Source of the DNA: Saxidomus purpurata
Lineage: Eukaryota; Mollusca; Bivalvia; Venerida; Veneridae
Length of the DNA: 64,000 nucleotides
Reading direction: 5' to 3'
NCBI GenBank assembly: GCA_022818135.1
Contig: JAFMSR010000014.1
Span: forward strand, 35,273,433 to 35,337,432
Shown here: piece after piece, positions 22,601 through 37,600 of the stretch
How positions within the stretch are numbered: position 1 is the stretch's first letter
How the letters are laid out: each line of letters opens with the position of its first letter
Made by a program: the position numbers and the translations under genes
The notes under the pieces: generated by a model
Databases searched by the model: none
Told to the model about the DNA's origin: nothing
Seen by the model: only the letters and a program-made list of their open reading frames with translations

Positions 22601-25600
22601 GACAGTAGTAAAGTAACTTGTATTTTAGTATATAAGAAATAATTTTAAAAGTAACTGCAAGATTATTAACTGCAGTAGACTCGTTGCTAATGCTTGGAAT
22701 GGTTTCTGTACTAAAACTTATGAGGAAAGAATCATCTTCAAATCATCTTCAAATCATCCTCAAATCACATATTTTCTTGCTTGACATGGGAACATATCTT
22801 TTGGAGTATGGTGACACACCCAGTATCAATATTGTTCTTTTGTATGTTGTATACCTCATTTTGTACTATTTCACAATGTTATCATAATTATTTTGAAAAA
22901 TGCTAAGAGAAATGAATAAATATCTATATTTTTGTATGTGCGTGTAAATAACATATGAGTTTTGCTGCGATAAAAAGTTGGGTTATTTACATTGCTAATT
23001 TCCTTCAAATACTTTGCATGTTTGTTTGCAATAGTAAACTTGACATATAGATGAATAAATTTAATTAGAAATCTTTGATTTGAAGATTTGAAATTTAGAG
23101 TTAATGATGCAAAAATTTGTGATGAAAGTTTTGTTTGACTATTGTTTGAATTATGAACAGAGTAAATTCATTAAATATAAGAGCATGTTCTAATAATATG
23201 TTTGTGTAAGAAAGTTGGAGCTGATTGGAGCCTGTGGTACTGGTCCTTCCCAGGAAAAATTGTCAGGTAAACTGCTCCCTGTAAATGGCTTAATTATCGT
23301 TGAAACAGGTATAAGCATAAGAAAAAAGTTGTGGGTGGTATCAAATAATTTTAATTATATCAGATTGTAAAATGGCCAAATTTATTTTTAACTTTGCAGC
23401 AGGATGTTAAATTTCCTTAAGAGTATTTTAGTTTAGGCATTGTAAAGGTACTAAACAAGTATAACTCCTCAAACTAAGAAACAGATATTTAGAAATCTTT
23501 TTTTTTATAAGAGAAAATAGAAAAAAAACATTTTAGGAAAAATTCCTTGAATGCGGTATTACATAGTAGTAACATGACATGTGAATGAATAGATTACAGG
23601 GTACTAACATGACACATGAATGAATGGATTATAGGGTAGTTACATTACATGTGAATGAGTGCAGTATTACATGGTAGTAACATGACAATTGTGAATGCAT
23701 GCAGTTTTACAGGGTACTTGATCTGCCTAATGTTTTGAAAAGAACCATGATTTTATCATTATATATTTGCCTACATGTGCTTGGTAGTGTTTCTATGCTT
23801 GATTCTTTTGTCTGAAGAAATCAAATACTTTCATAATTTTTTGTGGTTTTGAAATGCAAGTTTGACACTTTTCTTATACAGATGCCCAAGGTGAAATACA
23901 GGCTGTGTCGACATACACCGACTCCAAGAACACGCTCCATGTTGTGGTTACCCATAATACATCTGGCAACAAGCGTATGGGAGCTAACTACATCACAACT
24001 TTTCAGGTTGGGGAGGATGTAATGAGAGGTAAGGACCATTCAGGAGATTGTTGAAGCTTATTTATGTAGGATAATTTCGAACGGCAAAGATCTAACAAGC
24101 ATAAATTGTGCAAAGTTGATAGACAGAATTTTTTGCAACAAATCACTGAATTTCCCCAAACAGTGTCTAAAGCCAATAATTTCAAAATTTGTTTAGGAAA
24201 TATTCCATTGAATTTTGTCTTTCATCTTTCTTTATAGAATCTGTTATGTAACTTTGACACTTTCAAAATGTTTGTTTCAACATCATTCTTTTTCTGCTCA
24301 TTCAGCTAAATTTTTTGCAGCACAAATGACTTTGACAATGAGTTATTAATAATTTTCTGATACTTCTGAAATTGTGATATTGGAATCAAAAGACTAAATA
24401 GCCTTTACTCCAGGTATGTCTTAAGATAAAATGTAGCTATTTGCTACATGGGGTGTTAATAGTTCTCAAAGGTTATGGCCCTTGTTTAGCAATAAACATA
24501 GAGATATCAGCTATATGCAGTGATTTAATGCATTTTGCTAAGGTTACCAGTTTGTCACAATTGTGTGAAGATAAAACTTGTCATTTAACTGATAACACCT
24601 TTTTTTTGCTGCATACATGTGGATATTTTGTTAAAATGAGATGGTAAGTAGTTCATTTGTTTAATTCATTACTTATTTATAGAAAATGATCACAGGAATA
24701 ACTGCAAACAAGATAATACTAAAACACATGGACACCGAAATTTGTGATTTTCGCAATTTTACGTTTTATTTATTCGCGTATTTTTAATTGCAAGTTCAAC
24801 ATCCTGAAATCGAAAGGACGCTTCATTGGATAACCATGGTTTTTAACTAAGATACATTTGGGCGTCGTATAAATTAACCCAAAGCCGAAATTCCGTTCCC
24901 TGTAAACAATTTATACTCCTACTTGTATGTTTGTTGAATTAATCACTCATACAACATATCACTCGCCAGACATGCACAAACTATAACATGTTTGTAATTG
25001 ATTGATTAAAGTTCAGGTAAGCCAACAACCAAAGATGTGCAAACAAATTTTAATTCACACGATAAACAAGTTTTTGTCAAACAAACAAAGAGATCAGCTT
25101 GTAAAAACCTTATTGACACCTGTCATCCGTAATTGTTTTAACACGTCTGTGTAAATAGACGCTTAGACAATGATCAATTCACAACCTGCCATGTTGTTTA
25201 TTTACGTTTGAAAATGGGACACACAAAACGAATTGGGAGTAAAGGGGTGACACATCTACCTTGCATACGTCAAGGTACGGTCAGTTAACTTCAGAACATA
25301 CGAAAGGTACGTTTGTAAGTACCGCAAATTCGGATGAAATTTAATTCGGATAAGGAATTTTTGACGACATTCTTGAATTCGCGAGGTACTGAAATCGCGA
25401 ATATAAGCGAAAATTAAACGATCGCGAATAAAACCTGTTTTACAGTATTAGCTCAGTGCCTGGTATAAACCAAATAGAATTTGGAGCATTACTTGAGAGC
25501 CTGTGTGGCATGTGGACAAATTAACAAAGAACAGGTCTCCATCCAAGGCTGAGTGGTTTAAAGTTGGTGACTTTCAGTCACTAAACTTCTCGCTGATTGA

Positions 25601-28600
25601 TGGGTGGAGCCCTGCTATAGACCTAACTCTTCTATGTGAGCAAGTTCACAGTTGCTTACAGATGATATAGGAGCCTTGTACGGGTCCTTCTCTGGAACAA
25701 TGGTATGGTAAACTGCCCACCTGTACGTAACTGAAATACTGTTAAACAGGTGTTAAACCCTATGAAAAACAGAACATTACACAGTTGCATCATAGATTCA
25801 CAGAGATACTGCATTTAAGCATCAGTTAGAATAAGTTTTGCTGTGTCAACACATTCCTTGTGACTCCTTTACCTTTATTTTTCAGATCTGAGATTTAATT
25901 GCAACAGTTTGAAATATGATTTCAAAGATAAGTCAATCAAGAAAGTATCACTGAAGTTAGCAGTGCCCTCGTATGGTGCTGCCATATCGGAGGGGAATAC
26001 CATGTATACGATGGCACAGAACAACAAAGCTGTTCAGCAACATACACTGCCCAGTCCAGAGGAATTACCGAAGGTCAGTACAGTTAACTGTTAATAAAGT
26101 TTCCTTTTTAGTGATTAGTTTTTTATGTTTGACTAAATTATGAGTGAAATAAATTTTGGTAAGAGATTTCGTAGTCCTTATTGTGCCTAAAAGTGTCGCA
26201 GTATTTACCTGGGACTCAATTTATGCCAGTAATTTTGAGCATTTTTGTGTAATGTTCATACTTGTTATCTTTTTATTCTGTGTTTACTTCAGGATTTGCA
26301 CAAATTCCGTTTAGAGCCAGTGTCAGAGTTCCAGGGTCACCAGCTTCCAGGGGGTAGAGTCCAGCTCTCCCCGCATCAGAAGTGGCTCGCTACGTATGGC
26401 GCTGATGGTTCAGTTCTTCTCAGAACCATCGGACAAATGGTGAGAAATTTCAGCTGTAAAACTTACTGCAAAGTTCTTTTGTTTTCATCTCTGTTTGACC
26501 ATACATAAATGTACTGAAACAAAGTAAGAGGGGTCATCATTACGCTAACTGATGACCTAGGTGACCAGTATTATAAGTTCACACTTAAAGTATGTATGAT
26601 AGTGATGACAATGATCACAGATAGTCGGGTTCTTCTGTTTCTTGTGATTCGGACCTTTAACACCTTACCATACTAAATTCCTGAAATGGACGTGTCCAGG
26701 TGTCAATTTAGATAGTGCCTCTAATCTTTTTAATGGGGTGCTCGGAGAAAATGTTAACCAAATAGCATAATCTGATCTCACAGATGTGCTGGTGTTCATG
26801 ATGGCTTTGATTGTAAACCCAAAATCATTTGTAAAGGTTAACCTTGCTGATATTAGTGGCAAACAGTCAAATTCTTGTTGTGCATTAAATTTGTATGTAA
26901 ATGTATGAAATAAAAAGGGTAAATAAGTGTTGAGATGTACGTTTGTCTCATGTGGAGGATTTGTTTGATTTTCAGGATAAAACTGTGAGCATTACGCCCC
27001 ATGATTATAGAGCAGGTGGAGTAAAGTATATGGCATTTTCAGAGGATAGTCAGTGTGTCTTTACCACAGGATATGATGGTGTGCTGACCTGCTACTCCTG
27101 GGTGTAAGTTACCTCCCTTTTCGTTTAAAGTATTGTTTATATCGGTGAAATATCGGTGAAGCATTAGTTTATAGTCTTTTAGAAGTTAAAAGTTTTCATC
27201 ACTATACATGTATCTTTGCATAGCACACATTGATGTTTGTTACACCTTCTATTCACAAAAATGAAGTTGAGACTATTTAGGAATCAATGAAGTTCTGTCT
27301 GTTTGATGGTTATGTTAATTTACCACATTCAGTTATATATTTCTACTGATATCTGGAATAAAATCTGATAATGTATTTATAACAAAGGAATGGTCTTTAG
27401 AGGCAACATTTATATAAAAGTTTGTCACTTGAACACTGAATGGTAGCTGTTCTCACCAGGAGAGAGGAAAGCATGTCAAATGTACAAACTACTTTACATT
27501 TCCAACATTTATTTAATAAACATATATGTTTTATACATACATTTATGAGTATGCTCTTAAACATTAATAAGAAATTTTTGTCTTAAAAAATCTCAAACAA
27601 ATCTGAGTGGGAAAGCAGTAAATAGTGTTATCTTTGTAATGGAACTATTCAATACTTCTGTTTGTGACATCACAAGTTGACCTCACAACACCAAGTTCTG
27701 TTAGTCTGTCTGGCATGTTTCAGAAATATTCCCATCTTTGTACATCTGTCTCCACAGCATGTGAAGATAATGTATTGACATGGGAGACGTATTCTGCACA
27801 TCTAAATAAGAATTCCAGTTTCCTCGCTCTCACTTACTGTATGGGATTAGCCTAATGTTATTCAGTTACGTCACAACATAGAATTGATTAATTTAGAACA
27901 TTCACATATTATTTAAGTCCCCCATTAGAAGAGAGGAGGTAAGTACGTGCCAGATGTGTGACAGTAGCTTCTCAAGATTCTAATCTATTTTTGCTGATTT
28001 AAAACAACTTGGCACTGTGCATTTCTGTAGTCTGTCTACTACCAAGTAAATAAGCCCGCAATTTGTACAAACATTTCTTGCGAATAACATTAATAATAAT
28101 GAAATCAAAAGAGCTTTCTGCAATATAATGTCTGCTCCATTTTTGCTGTATTTAATATTTTAATTTGCATGCTTTTTATTGTTTTCAGTGTTTTATGACA
28201 TATATTTTACATCTTTCTACAACTTAAATGACTGGATTGCCTTACTAACAGTAAAGCTTGAAGAAATCTTTCAGTTAGATTCCAGATTTTCAGCCTTTTT
28301 ACTCAGAAAGCTTAGTCATCCACTAAGCTCTTGTCTAGATACACCCAGAAAGCTTAGCCATCACTACAGCTTTTTCCCAGTACATCAAGCAAGCTAATTC
28401 ATTATTTTGACTCTTTTTCTATACACCAAGAAATCTTAGCTGTAACTTCAGCTCTTCCCAATGAATCTGGAAAGCTCAGCCATCATTTCAACCCCATTCA
28501 AGCAATCTGACTTTAACTTTAGCTCTTCCAAGTACTTGCAGAAAGCTCAGCAGTCATAATTCTTTTCTCAATTTGACTTTTCTCTGTACTCCCAGAAAGC

Positions 28601-31600
28601 TTAGCCATCTTTTCAGCTCTTCCGTGTACACCCAGAAAGATCAGCCATGACTTCATCTCTTCTCTAACTGAACTGCTATTTTCTTTTCAGGCTTTACCTA
28701 TTGATAACATAATATTAAAAGTTTTATTGTTTTTTTTTTATATAGAAATTTTAGATTGTGCTATACATACAATAGTATGTATTTTTTATTATATAATTTT
28801 TTGTACAAGTGCACTTGTGATAAAATATCTAGGGCACAAAGTTGATCAAAGAAATGTTCAAATTTTTGTTACTTTGATTGTGATTAAAATTGGCATGAAC
28901 ATTCTTCATCATTAAATTAAGGTCTTCAGAATTGCAAAAGCTTACATTACACCAGAAACTAGGCCTTTTAGGCCTTTCAGATTAAAGGATAACCTTGTCA
29001 ACAGTCTAGAGAATCTGACACAGAGCTGTTGTCATGTTCACATCTATATATCTATATCAATAGATCCTCCTTGGAGGACCTTTTATTGTGTCGCCCTTTC
29101 GGAGAAAGGCGAGGGAGCGCTACATTTTGGGGGGCGCTTGGCCCCCCGGTCCGTCCGGTCACACAAACTTAACGTGGCATAACTTTGGCATTTCTTAAGA
29201 TTTCTTCATCAAACTTTACAATTGTATTGCTTATAACAATAGGGTCATGATGCCACCAAATTTTGTAGGTCAAAGTCATATTTGACAGAGTTATGCCCCT
29301 TTTTGTACGTGGATTTTGTCATGAAAACTTAACGTTGGCTATAACTTTGCCATTTCTTAAGATTTCTTCATCAAACTTTCAAATTGTATTGCTTATGAAA
29401 TAAGGGTCGTGATGCCGCCAAATTGTGTAGGTCAAGGTCATATTTGACAGAGTTATGCCCCTTTTTATACTTAGATTTTTGCTATAACTTTGCCATTTCT
29501 TAAGATTTCTTTATCAAACTTTCAAATTATATTGCTTATGTCAAAAGGGTTGTGATGCCGCCAAATTTTGTAGGTCAAGGTCTTATTTGACAGAGTTATG
29601 CCCCTTTTTGTACTTAGATTTTGTCACGAAAACTTAATGTTGGCAATAACTTTGCCATTTCTTAAGATTTCTTCATCAAACTTTCAAATTGTATTGCTTA
29701 TGACATAAGGGTCATGATGCCGCCAAAGTTTGTTGGTCAAGGTCATATTTGACAGAGTTATGCCCCTTTTTACACTTAGATTTTGTCACAAAATTGTTGG
29801 TTATTCTGACAAAGCATAAGAGGGCAACACAAGTGTTCTACTGAACACCCATCTAGTTATACAATGGCAGCCAGGTGAATGATATAGGGCAATAGTGGCC
29901 CTCTGGTTTTTTTTGGTGTTTTTTTTTTCATTGTACACGAAATTTCTTTATTTCAACTTTTTAAAGTATCAAGTTTTAGCAAGTCTTAAATGTGATAACT
30001 TTTGTTTTTCAAGCTATACCCCTACGGGTTTTGGTAAAGCAAAGTCTGCCATGGAAGCTGCGAGAGCAAAGAAATCCCGATTGATGACATCACAGAAAGA
30101 GGAGAATGAATACCTTAGTAACATGGCTGACTGGACACATGAAGATATGACACGGCCTTCTTCTGACAGAGTTCCTCTGATGAGCAGAGAAGAAAAGGTT
30201 AGTTGAATTAAAATAAATTAAAGCTACTTGTGAAATATAAAAGTGCAATTAACTTTTAGAACTAGAGGTATATTTAGAGGTCCAGAGATTGCTATTTGGA
30301 TCATTTTTGGGCAATGGAACAACTGATACTATACAACATAGTACATGTATAGCAAGTTGTAGGGCTTTATTTCCTTAACTGATTTACATGTCTAATCTTG
30401 GAATTTCAGTAAATCCTTTAATTTCAGATGCAAGTACATCACAGTGTTACTGTGGCTGTGAAAGCATCTTCTTAGTATATATAATTATGCCAATAATGAA
30501 CTATCAAGTGCAAGTTTTTGCCAACTTGGCAAAATATATGTGTTTTATTTTTATTTCTTCATGCATAAATTTTTTGAAAACACAAGTTAAAACATGAAAT
30601 ATTATAGCTATGATGTTGGTCAACTGAAAGATATTAGCAAATATACAATTTAGTATTTAATTTATCCTAATAAACTATTTTTTGTCAGTTTTAGTGATTG
30701 CCTAGTAACAGATTAAATTGTAAATAATTTTCATGAACAGGAAAAACAGAGTAGAGATGAGGCACTTGAACGTGATGAGATCTATAAGACTCCTACTCCT
30801 ATTCCTGAGCCCGGCTCAACATGGCTACAAGTCCAGGATCTCGAGGTAAAAATCATATTGATAAACCATAAAACTTGGATTTTGAGAAATAAAAATAGCT
30901 GATGAAATGTGACTTATCAAATAATTTGAATTATCAAATAATTAATTAACTGCATTTGTGTAATTCATAATTCTACATCTTTATTAGATAGTTGCTAGCT
31001 GTGAAGCATGTAATTTTTGTGTCACCCAATTTTTGCAGAATAGCTCCTGCTAGAATGTTTAGCAAGCTCTTAAATTTGCAAAGCAGGGTCTTGAATCATC
31101 AGAAATGATTTGTTTTCAAAATTTTGCTGATTCTTGTAATTTACAATTTCCCTCATGAAAAATAGCAAAAATAAATATTTCATCAATGATTTATTGTTCA
31201 CTTGCTACTGCCTGAAGAATTGTACAAGTTTGTTTTCTGAATGTTGATTCTAAAATGCTATATATTTTAAATAACAGTAAAATTGAGAAAAATGTGGAGC
31301 TGCAGTGGCACAGTGGTGGAATGTAAGCCTCCTGATTAGAGGGTCCCGGGTTCAATCCCCATCTGTGTCGCAGCAGTTGTGTCCTTAGGCGAGACACAGA
31401 TATTTCCACATTGACTCAATCTCCGAGATTGATTTCATCTGGAATGGTTTAGTAGTAAAATCTTGTTTCGCAGTTACAGTTGTGAATAAATAAATTAGTA
31501 TAACTGATTGAGAAAAATGTAATCATATATGTTGAAACATGTTAAGTACACTCAACAGGTTTAGAAACGCAGAAGTGGCAAAATATTTATTTTAACAGTG

Positions 31601-34600
31601 TTATTGTGTTTCAAATTTATTCAAATTTCATACACAACAAAAACAATATAAAATTGAATTCTTGTAAAAGTTTCAATAATTCATCGCAAAAAATGACTTA
31701 AATAGAAATAAAAACAATAGCGTCATTCAAATAAAAATGTTCAACAGGGAAAATCTTTGCGTTTCTAAATCGGTTAAGTGTATATGATTCTGGTACTGAA
31801 TACATGTTCTATACTTGATTTATATGTAGAACCCTCATAACATTTCAAAAGAATTTTTTGCCCTTGTAAGTAACAAACATGAATGTAAAGCTGTTTGTGT
31901 AGAGAATTTGTGTCCCGGCTGTCAATCAGCTGGTTCCCGTGTTTGTAAATCAGCTTGTACCCCTGTGATGAGATTACAGGATAATAAAAAAAAAATAATT
32001 TTGTTTTTTACTCTGCTTTCAAATTGGCAAATTTAAAAAATGCCAGCAATTTTATTTACATGGACTCAGTCTGCAAAATCTTGTTAGCAACTATCCTGTC
32101 TTCTCTGATATTGTGACTTGCAATTAAAATAGGACATATACAAAAATATGACAACAACAAAATAACAGGCATAGCTGAAACTTAAAAAAAAAGGAATTTA
32201 GTTTTTAAAAAGTGTGTTTTCAAATGGAAAGTAAAAGGTCTGAACATGCACGTAATCTAAGTAAGAGTGGTTGCTTATTAGGTATTGTATATCTAGGCTT
32301 TTCATGGAATTGTAACAGTGCTATTATATGTTGTTCTGTATATGAAGTGTACGTGAATTTTCTATCAATGATCAAACTATGTTTATTTTCTATGAAATTT
32401 TGATTTGGTCCAATAAACTTTACAGACTGTTTTCTTTTCTGATCATCTTGCAGTTTGTTAAAGGTAAATCAATTAGTTTTGAAAGTAAAGTTTTAAGAAA
32501 TTACATTAACTTTGATTTCCTATTTAGTAGAGACTTCCAGTTAGTTCAAGACATCTCTCATACAAACATACAATTTCTTTGTTCTCATTCACTGTTTCAA
32601 GCATTATTTTGTGATTCAAAGATTTTAATGTTTGTAAGTTTTTAAACTTACCAGAATGTTTTACATTGTGACATTTTAGTCGTTTAAAGAAGAGGACAAG
32701 CAGTATGCAGACGTGAAGAAGAATCTACGTGTTTCCATAAGAGATATGAGAAGAACCGTGAGTATATATACCGTGTGTCGATCATTTAGAACGAGTAAAA
32801 ACATTAATATCTGGATCACATGAATCTTAAAGTTCTTTTAACTTTAAAAATTCTAAGTTGGGTTAAGGTGACTGTAAAATATCTCTCTGTGTATACAAAC
32901 ATTGTTGTAATGATAATAAACTGTACCATTGTGATATAGAGAATTAACATAGATATTGGTTTATGTGCAACCTTTTTATTGGTTGTTACAGTGGCAGAGT
33001 ATTTTGCCGCATTCTGTTTTTGGCATTGCAATGCTAATATTTCAGTATGGTATAAGGTACATATCTGAACTTCTGCCCTGAAGAAAAAGGCTATGGAATG
33101 ATATTAATTTAGCACTTTCCTCATTTTACTATGTCTGTTATCAAAATGGTAACGGGAGTTATTTCAACCTTAAGGCTGATTGTACATTTTGGATTTTCAT
33201 GCCAGACGTGGGTGATAGAGACATGTTATAACAAAGACGAAACTTACATCTTTTTTTTTTTTGCAGTTGCAAACTATGTTGAAGAACAATGAGACACTGC
33301 CAGAAATAGAACAACTGAATAGACATGAGTTTGACCTTGACATTGAGGAGCAGTTGAGACTACAGGGAGAGGCAGACCAGGAGGTTGAGAGGGTAAGGAC
33401 ATCACACATTTTACATCATCCTCAATTAATATTTAATGTACTAACTAGTCAACAGATGAAGAAATGGTTGTTTGCTTTCTGCCAGGGAGAATGATAAAGA
33501 AATTCATGGGAAGGCACAATGTTTAGTAGTTTAGTGACAGTTTTTTTCCCACAATAGCATGATTTATTTTATTCAATTTTGATTGCAGTTGTAAGTATTT
33601 GTATTAAAATGCCCTTTTACTGCATAGTATAACGTTTTTGACTGTTTTTGCTTTAGTGTTCATATTTTAAGGTCTATAAAACATGTAAGACCTTTTGTGG
33701 TAGAAAAATACTTGGTTTAGAAAAAATTAAACTGAATTAAATGCAATCTCCCATGCCATTGAAAACTGCTTTTCACCAGCGACTGGATTGCTAAACACAG
33801 ACTGTAGAAGGCCTAAACTGCAGTTACTTGAATGTTGAATCTGTTTCCTGGACCCTTTGCTTACAGGGCGAATGCTCTACCAAGCGTCCTGGACATCAGC
33901 TTCCTGACTGCTTACACATTTATTCACACTTGTTAGCAAGATTGTACCATGACATATTCATCATTACAACACTGTGAGATATTCTGTATTTCTGTATGGG
34001 TTCACAGGTTCGAGAAGAGATAGAGTTTGAAAATCTCGCCAAGATGTACCTACGTGAGATGATCAAAAGGGAATGCTGGGATGATATGGTGGTTAAAGGC
34101 AGAGCAGTACAGGTACTGTATTTATACAAGTGATAGAAATACTAATATATGAATTAGATATTTGGAAAAAAAATAAAATTACTGTCTTGTAAGAATACAT
34201 GTATTGGGTAATAGCTATGTATTTTAATCCATTTTCAAGCTGATATTTGCAATGAGTGCTTTTATTCATTTAAGAACCAAAAGAGCTACTTTGATCTGAA
34301 AGATTTGGCATTTTTTGCACATTTGGCATTTTATAGCAAGGGGGTTCTGCCCACATGCTAAAAGTACATTTTTTGTTTCTCAAATAATTCTATGATTTCT
34401 ATACTGACATACTTCAAGTAATTCTTGTACGTAACGTTTAATTTGTGTTGGTTTCTTTTTTTACAGGCATTTAATTCTAATTTAGAGGTCAGTAATTTTC
34501 CAATGCGTGAAAGAGCACAGGAAATCATCAAAATGATTGAAACAGTTACAAAACGACGACAGATTGAGATTGCTGAGGCAAAGGTATACGCATTACAAAC

Positions 34601-37600
34601 TTTAGTCAAATAAATTCCAATTCATACCTGTAGTTAAATGATCATTTATATTTTTTTCCTGAGCACTTGTAGAGAATTTCAAAATTTCATAAAAAAATAA
34701 ATTTCTTAGAAAGGTGTCTGGACAGTTATTTAAGTCAAACATGAATGTTTTTTGTAGTTTTTCTTGGCACAACATAGATTTGCACTGATAATTGTAATGT
34801 AGAATCATTTACCTTTTTTTATCCTACATGGTAGAGTGAGGGGGGATTTATCTATTCATTCTTCTGTCATTCCAATGTTATCCGTAAAAATATAGTTTCC
34901 ATTCTAATTAGTCCTCGCTTTTGTATCTCCTAAAACTACTGCAATTTTTTTTTAATGTCTGCAGTTTTTAGAGGATTCCAAAATATAATACACTACTGGT
35001 AGAATACCTTGGTATATTTTTCATCTTCATTTATTGCCAGTAGAACATACCTTCTGTGTTACAGCTTTTCAAACAGACCGATCTGAAACCCTCTGATGAA
35101 AAGTCTTTCGCTGTAGTAATTGTTTTAAAATGTTATTTTAGGAGTTAACTCCCCCCATTGTCAGGGTTGCCAAACAGTTAAGAATTTGGAATGATTTCAC
35201 AGGACATCAATATTTTAATATATATATGTAGTATTTGGTTTTAATGCTTTATTACATTGTATATTAGGCAATGGACGATAGACATATACCCATGCCTAAG
35301 AAAAAGGTATTTAGTATTTCTGACATAGAACCTGGAAATTTGGCTCTTTCAAACTGCTATATTAACAGAACATACTCAGGTCACTCATTCTTGATAACAT
35401 GTAGCTAGAATATATCTATGATAGTGATGTTGACTTTAAAGAAAATAATTGTTTTTGTCACATAGGGTAGCTTCTTGAATGACTCTAGAGAGGTTGTTGT
35501 GTTAGGGCCATTTCAAGTTTCAGAAACTTCAGAAAGTTGTTAAAACCCACTCTTCCTGTTTCTTTTCCTTTCCTACGTTGGGTATAATTTGTGAAATTCT
35601 TTTCTTAATGGTACAACTATGCTGAAAACATGTCACATTAAAAAACATTTTCAAGGGAAAATCAAAATTAACAATGATTTCAAACTGATGAAAGTTGAAG
35701 TTGCTATTGGTTTGATGCTATTTCATGTTGCAATAAGGGAGTGTCTTTTAGTGTCGTACGCCTGAACATTTGAAAAAGCAATGGTATTTTACACCTACTC
35801 TTTTCACTACCTGTTAAATTTGCTAGAGGTCCTCAGAATCTACCTTAATAGAGAAAATGACTTCGTCAGTTTAACTAGTGTTACAAGAATGTGTGACCAA
35901 TTTCATATTTTATTGACAGCATATATCTGGATAGTACAATCTGTTAAGTACAACATTTATGTTTAAAAAAGTTAAACTTTTTAACTATAATATTATAGTT
36001 ATAAAATCTGCTGTCAAAGATATGAGAGTTAACTTTTATTAACCAGAGACTAGACTAGGTTGTCAGTGCTCAATGTGTTTAGTCTATACAGATATCTATA
36101 AGTGTTATGTAAATACTACTAGACTGTGACTAGACTGTGTTAGTTTTGTTAGAAGAATTGTGCTCAATTTCTCAGAACTTCACAAGCTTAATTTTGTAAC
36201 TATTGCCCAAATTTAATTTAAACCTGACAAGGTTGGACAAAATTAAAATTTTACCATTTTTAGTATCATTACTCTGAACCATCAAATATGAACTAACTGT
36301 GAACAAATGTAAGTACATACGGAAAAGAAGAAGAAATTTTATACTTATTTTGATAGGCAAATGGCGATAGTTTAGAACTAAGTTTGTGCCTTGTTAGAAA
36401 TGAAACTTAATGCTAAAACTGCTAAATACATTAGCTTTATGTGTCTCTTTGTGTGCTTATTTAAAATGTCAAGGAAAATCAAAGCACTGAAAGTGCTGGC
36501 TTTTATTTCTTAATGTGTGTTGTGAAAAGGTTCATTCAGGTGAAAAGTTGTTTAAGATTTGCTTTAGCATTAAAGTGTGATCTTTCCTTTTCTGCTAAGT
36601 ATTCATGATGCTCAGATTTTAAAACATGGCTTAGTTGCATCTGTTGGAGCATTACTTTTCACAAAGCATAAGAGTGTATGTGAAGAGGTAATCAGACTTT
36701 TTGGGCAGTTAACGATAGTAGATGTCTCTGAAAACTAGCATCTAAAAACGAAGGGTTGAGTTACAGGAGTTGTAGGACTTGATGCCACAGTGTCATTGGT
36801 TAATTACAGTGCCTAGACTAGTTATAAATACATTTTACAGCCTCGGAAAAAATTGTTAGGTGTGGCTTCGGTACAAAATTTCATGATACCTGTACTATAT
36901 ATTGAAATAATTCTCTATTATGAGTATATATGTATACCTGATACTGTGCTAAAACAAGAGTTTTAGGTCCGATTTTGATGTTTCAGAAATTGACGGTATT
37001 TAATAGACATTTTGCGTTGGTACATTTTCTGTATCCCAGATAGAATTCTTACACAAAGTATTAAACTAACTTGTTTCTACATATTTTGCTATAATATCTC
37101 AGATTTATTCTCTTCACTTACATTTTAACAAAGAATTTCTCTTAAATAAATATACATATTCTGTGTTGTCAGACGGTGCTCTAGGAAAACATATTGAATG
37201 ACAGTTATAAGAAAAATAAAGGTGAAGAAAAGGGGAAAAACTAATGTTCCCACTGATCTCATGCCTGTTTAGCTGAAACTTTGTAATTTTAAACTGTTAA
37301 TTACACGAAAGTAACATAAAAGTATAACTGTTGTCAAAATTTGGAAAAATATTTGATTGCATTATAAAATTATAATCCTGACTAAATGTTTGATTCAGAG
37401 CAGTATATAAAATAAACATATGTCTTTTTGGCATGAATTTTATCTTTTTACTGGAAATGCATTTCATAACTCATCAGGGTATGAACAATTTAGTCAAAAC
37501 ATAAGCATTGGAAACAAATGATATTTATAGATTTCTGAATCCCTGATTTAAATGTAGTATTGCTTTGAGTTTAAAAAAAGGACAAAAAGTACAAGAACTA

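Noticed and set aside
28190..28397. Frame of 72 codons after TTGTTTTCAG in intron 16
   Set aside because: The phase required from exon 16 gives an immediate stop; the frame mostly covers a minisatellite.
33197..33409. Minus-strand Cys/Ser-rich frame
   Set aside because: Antisense shadow of CFAP43 exon 20.
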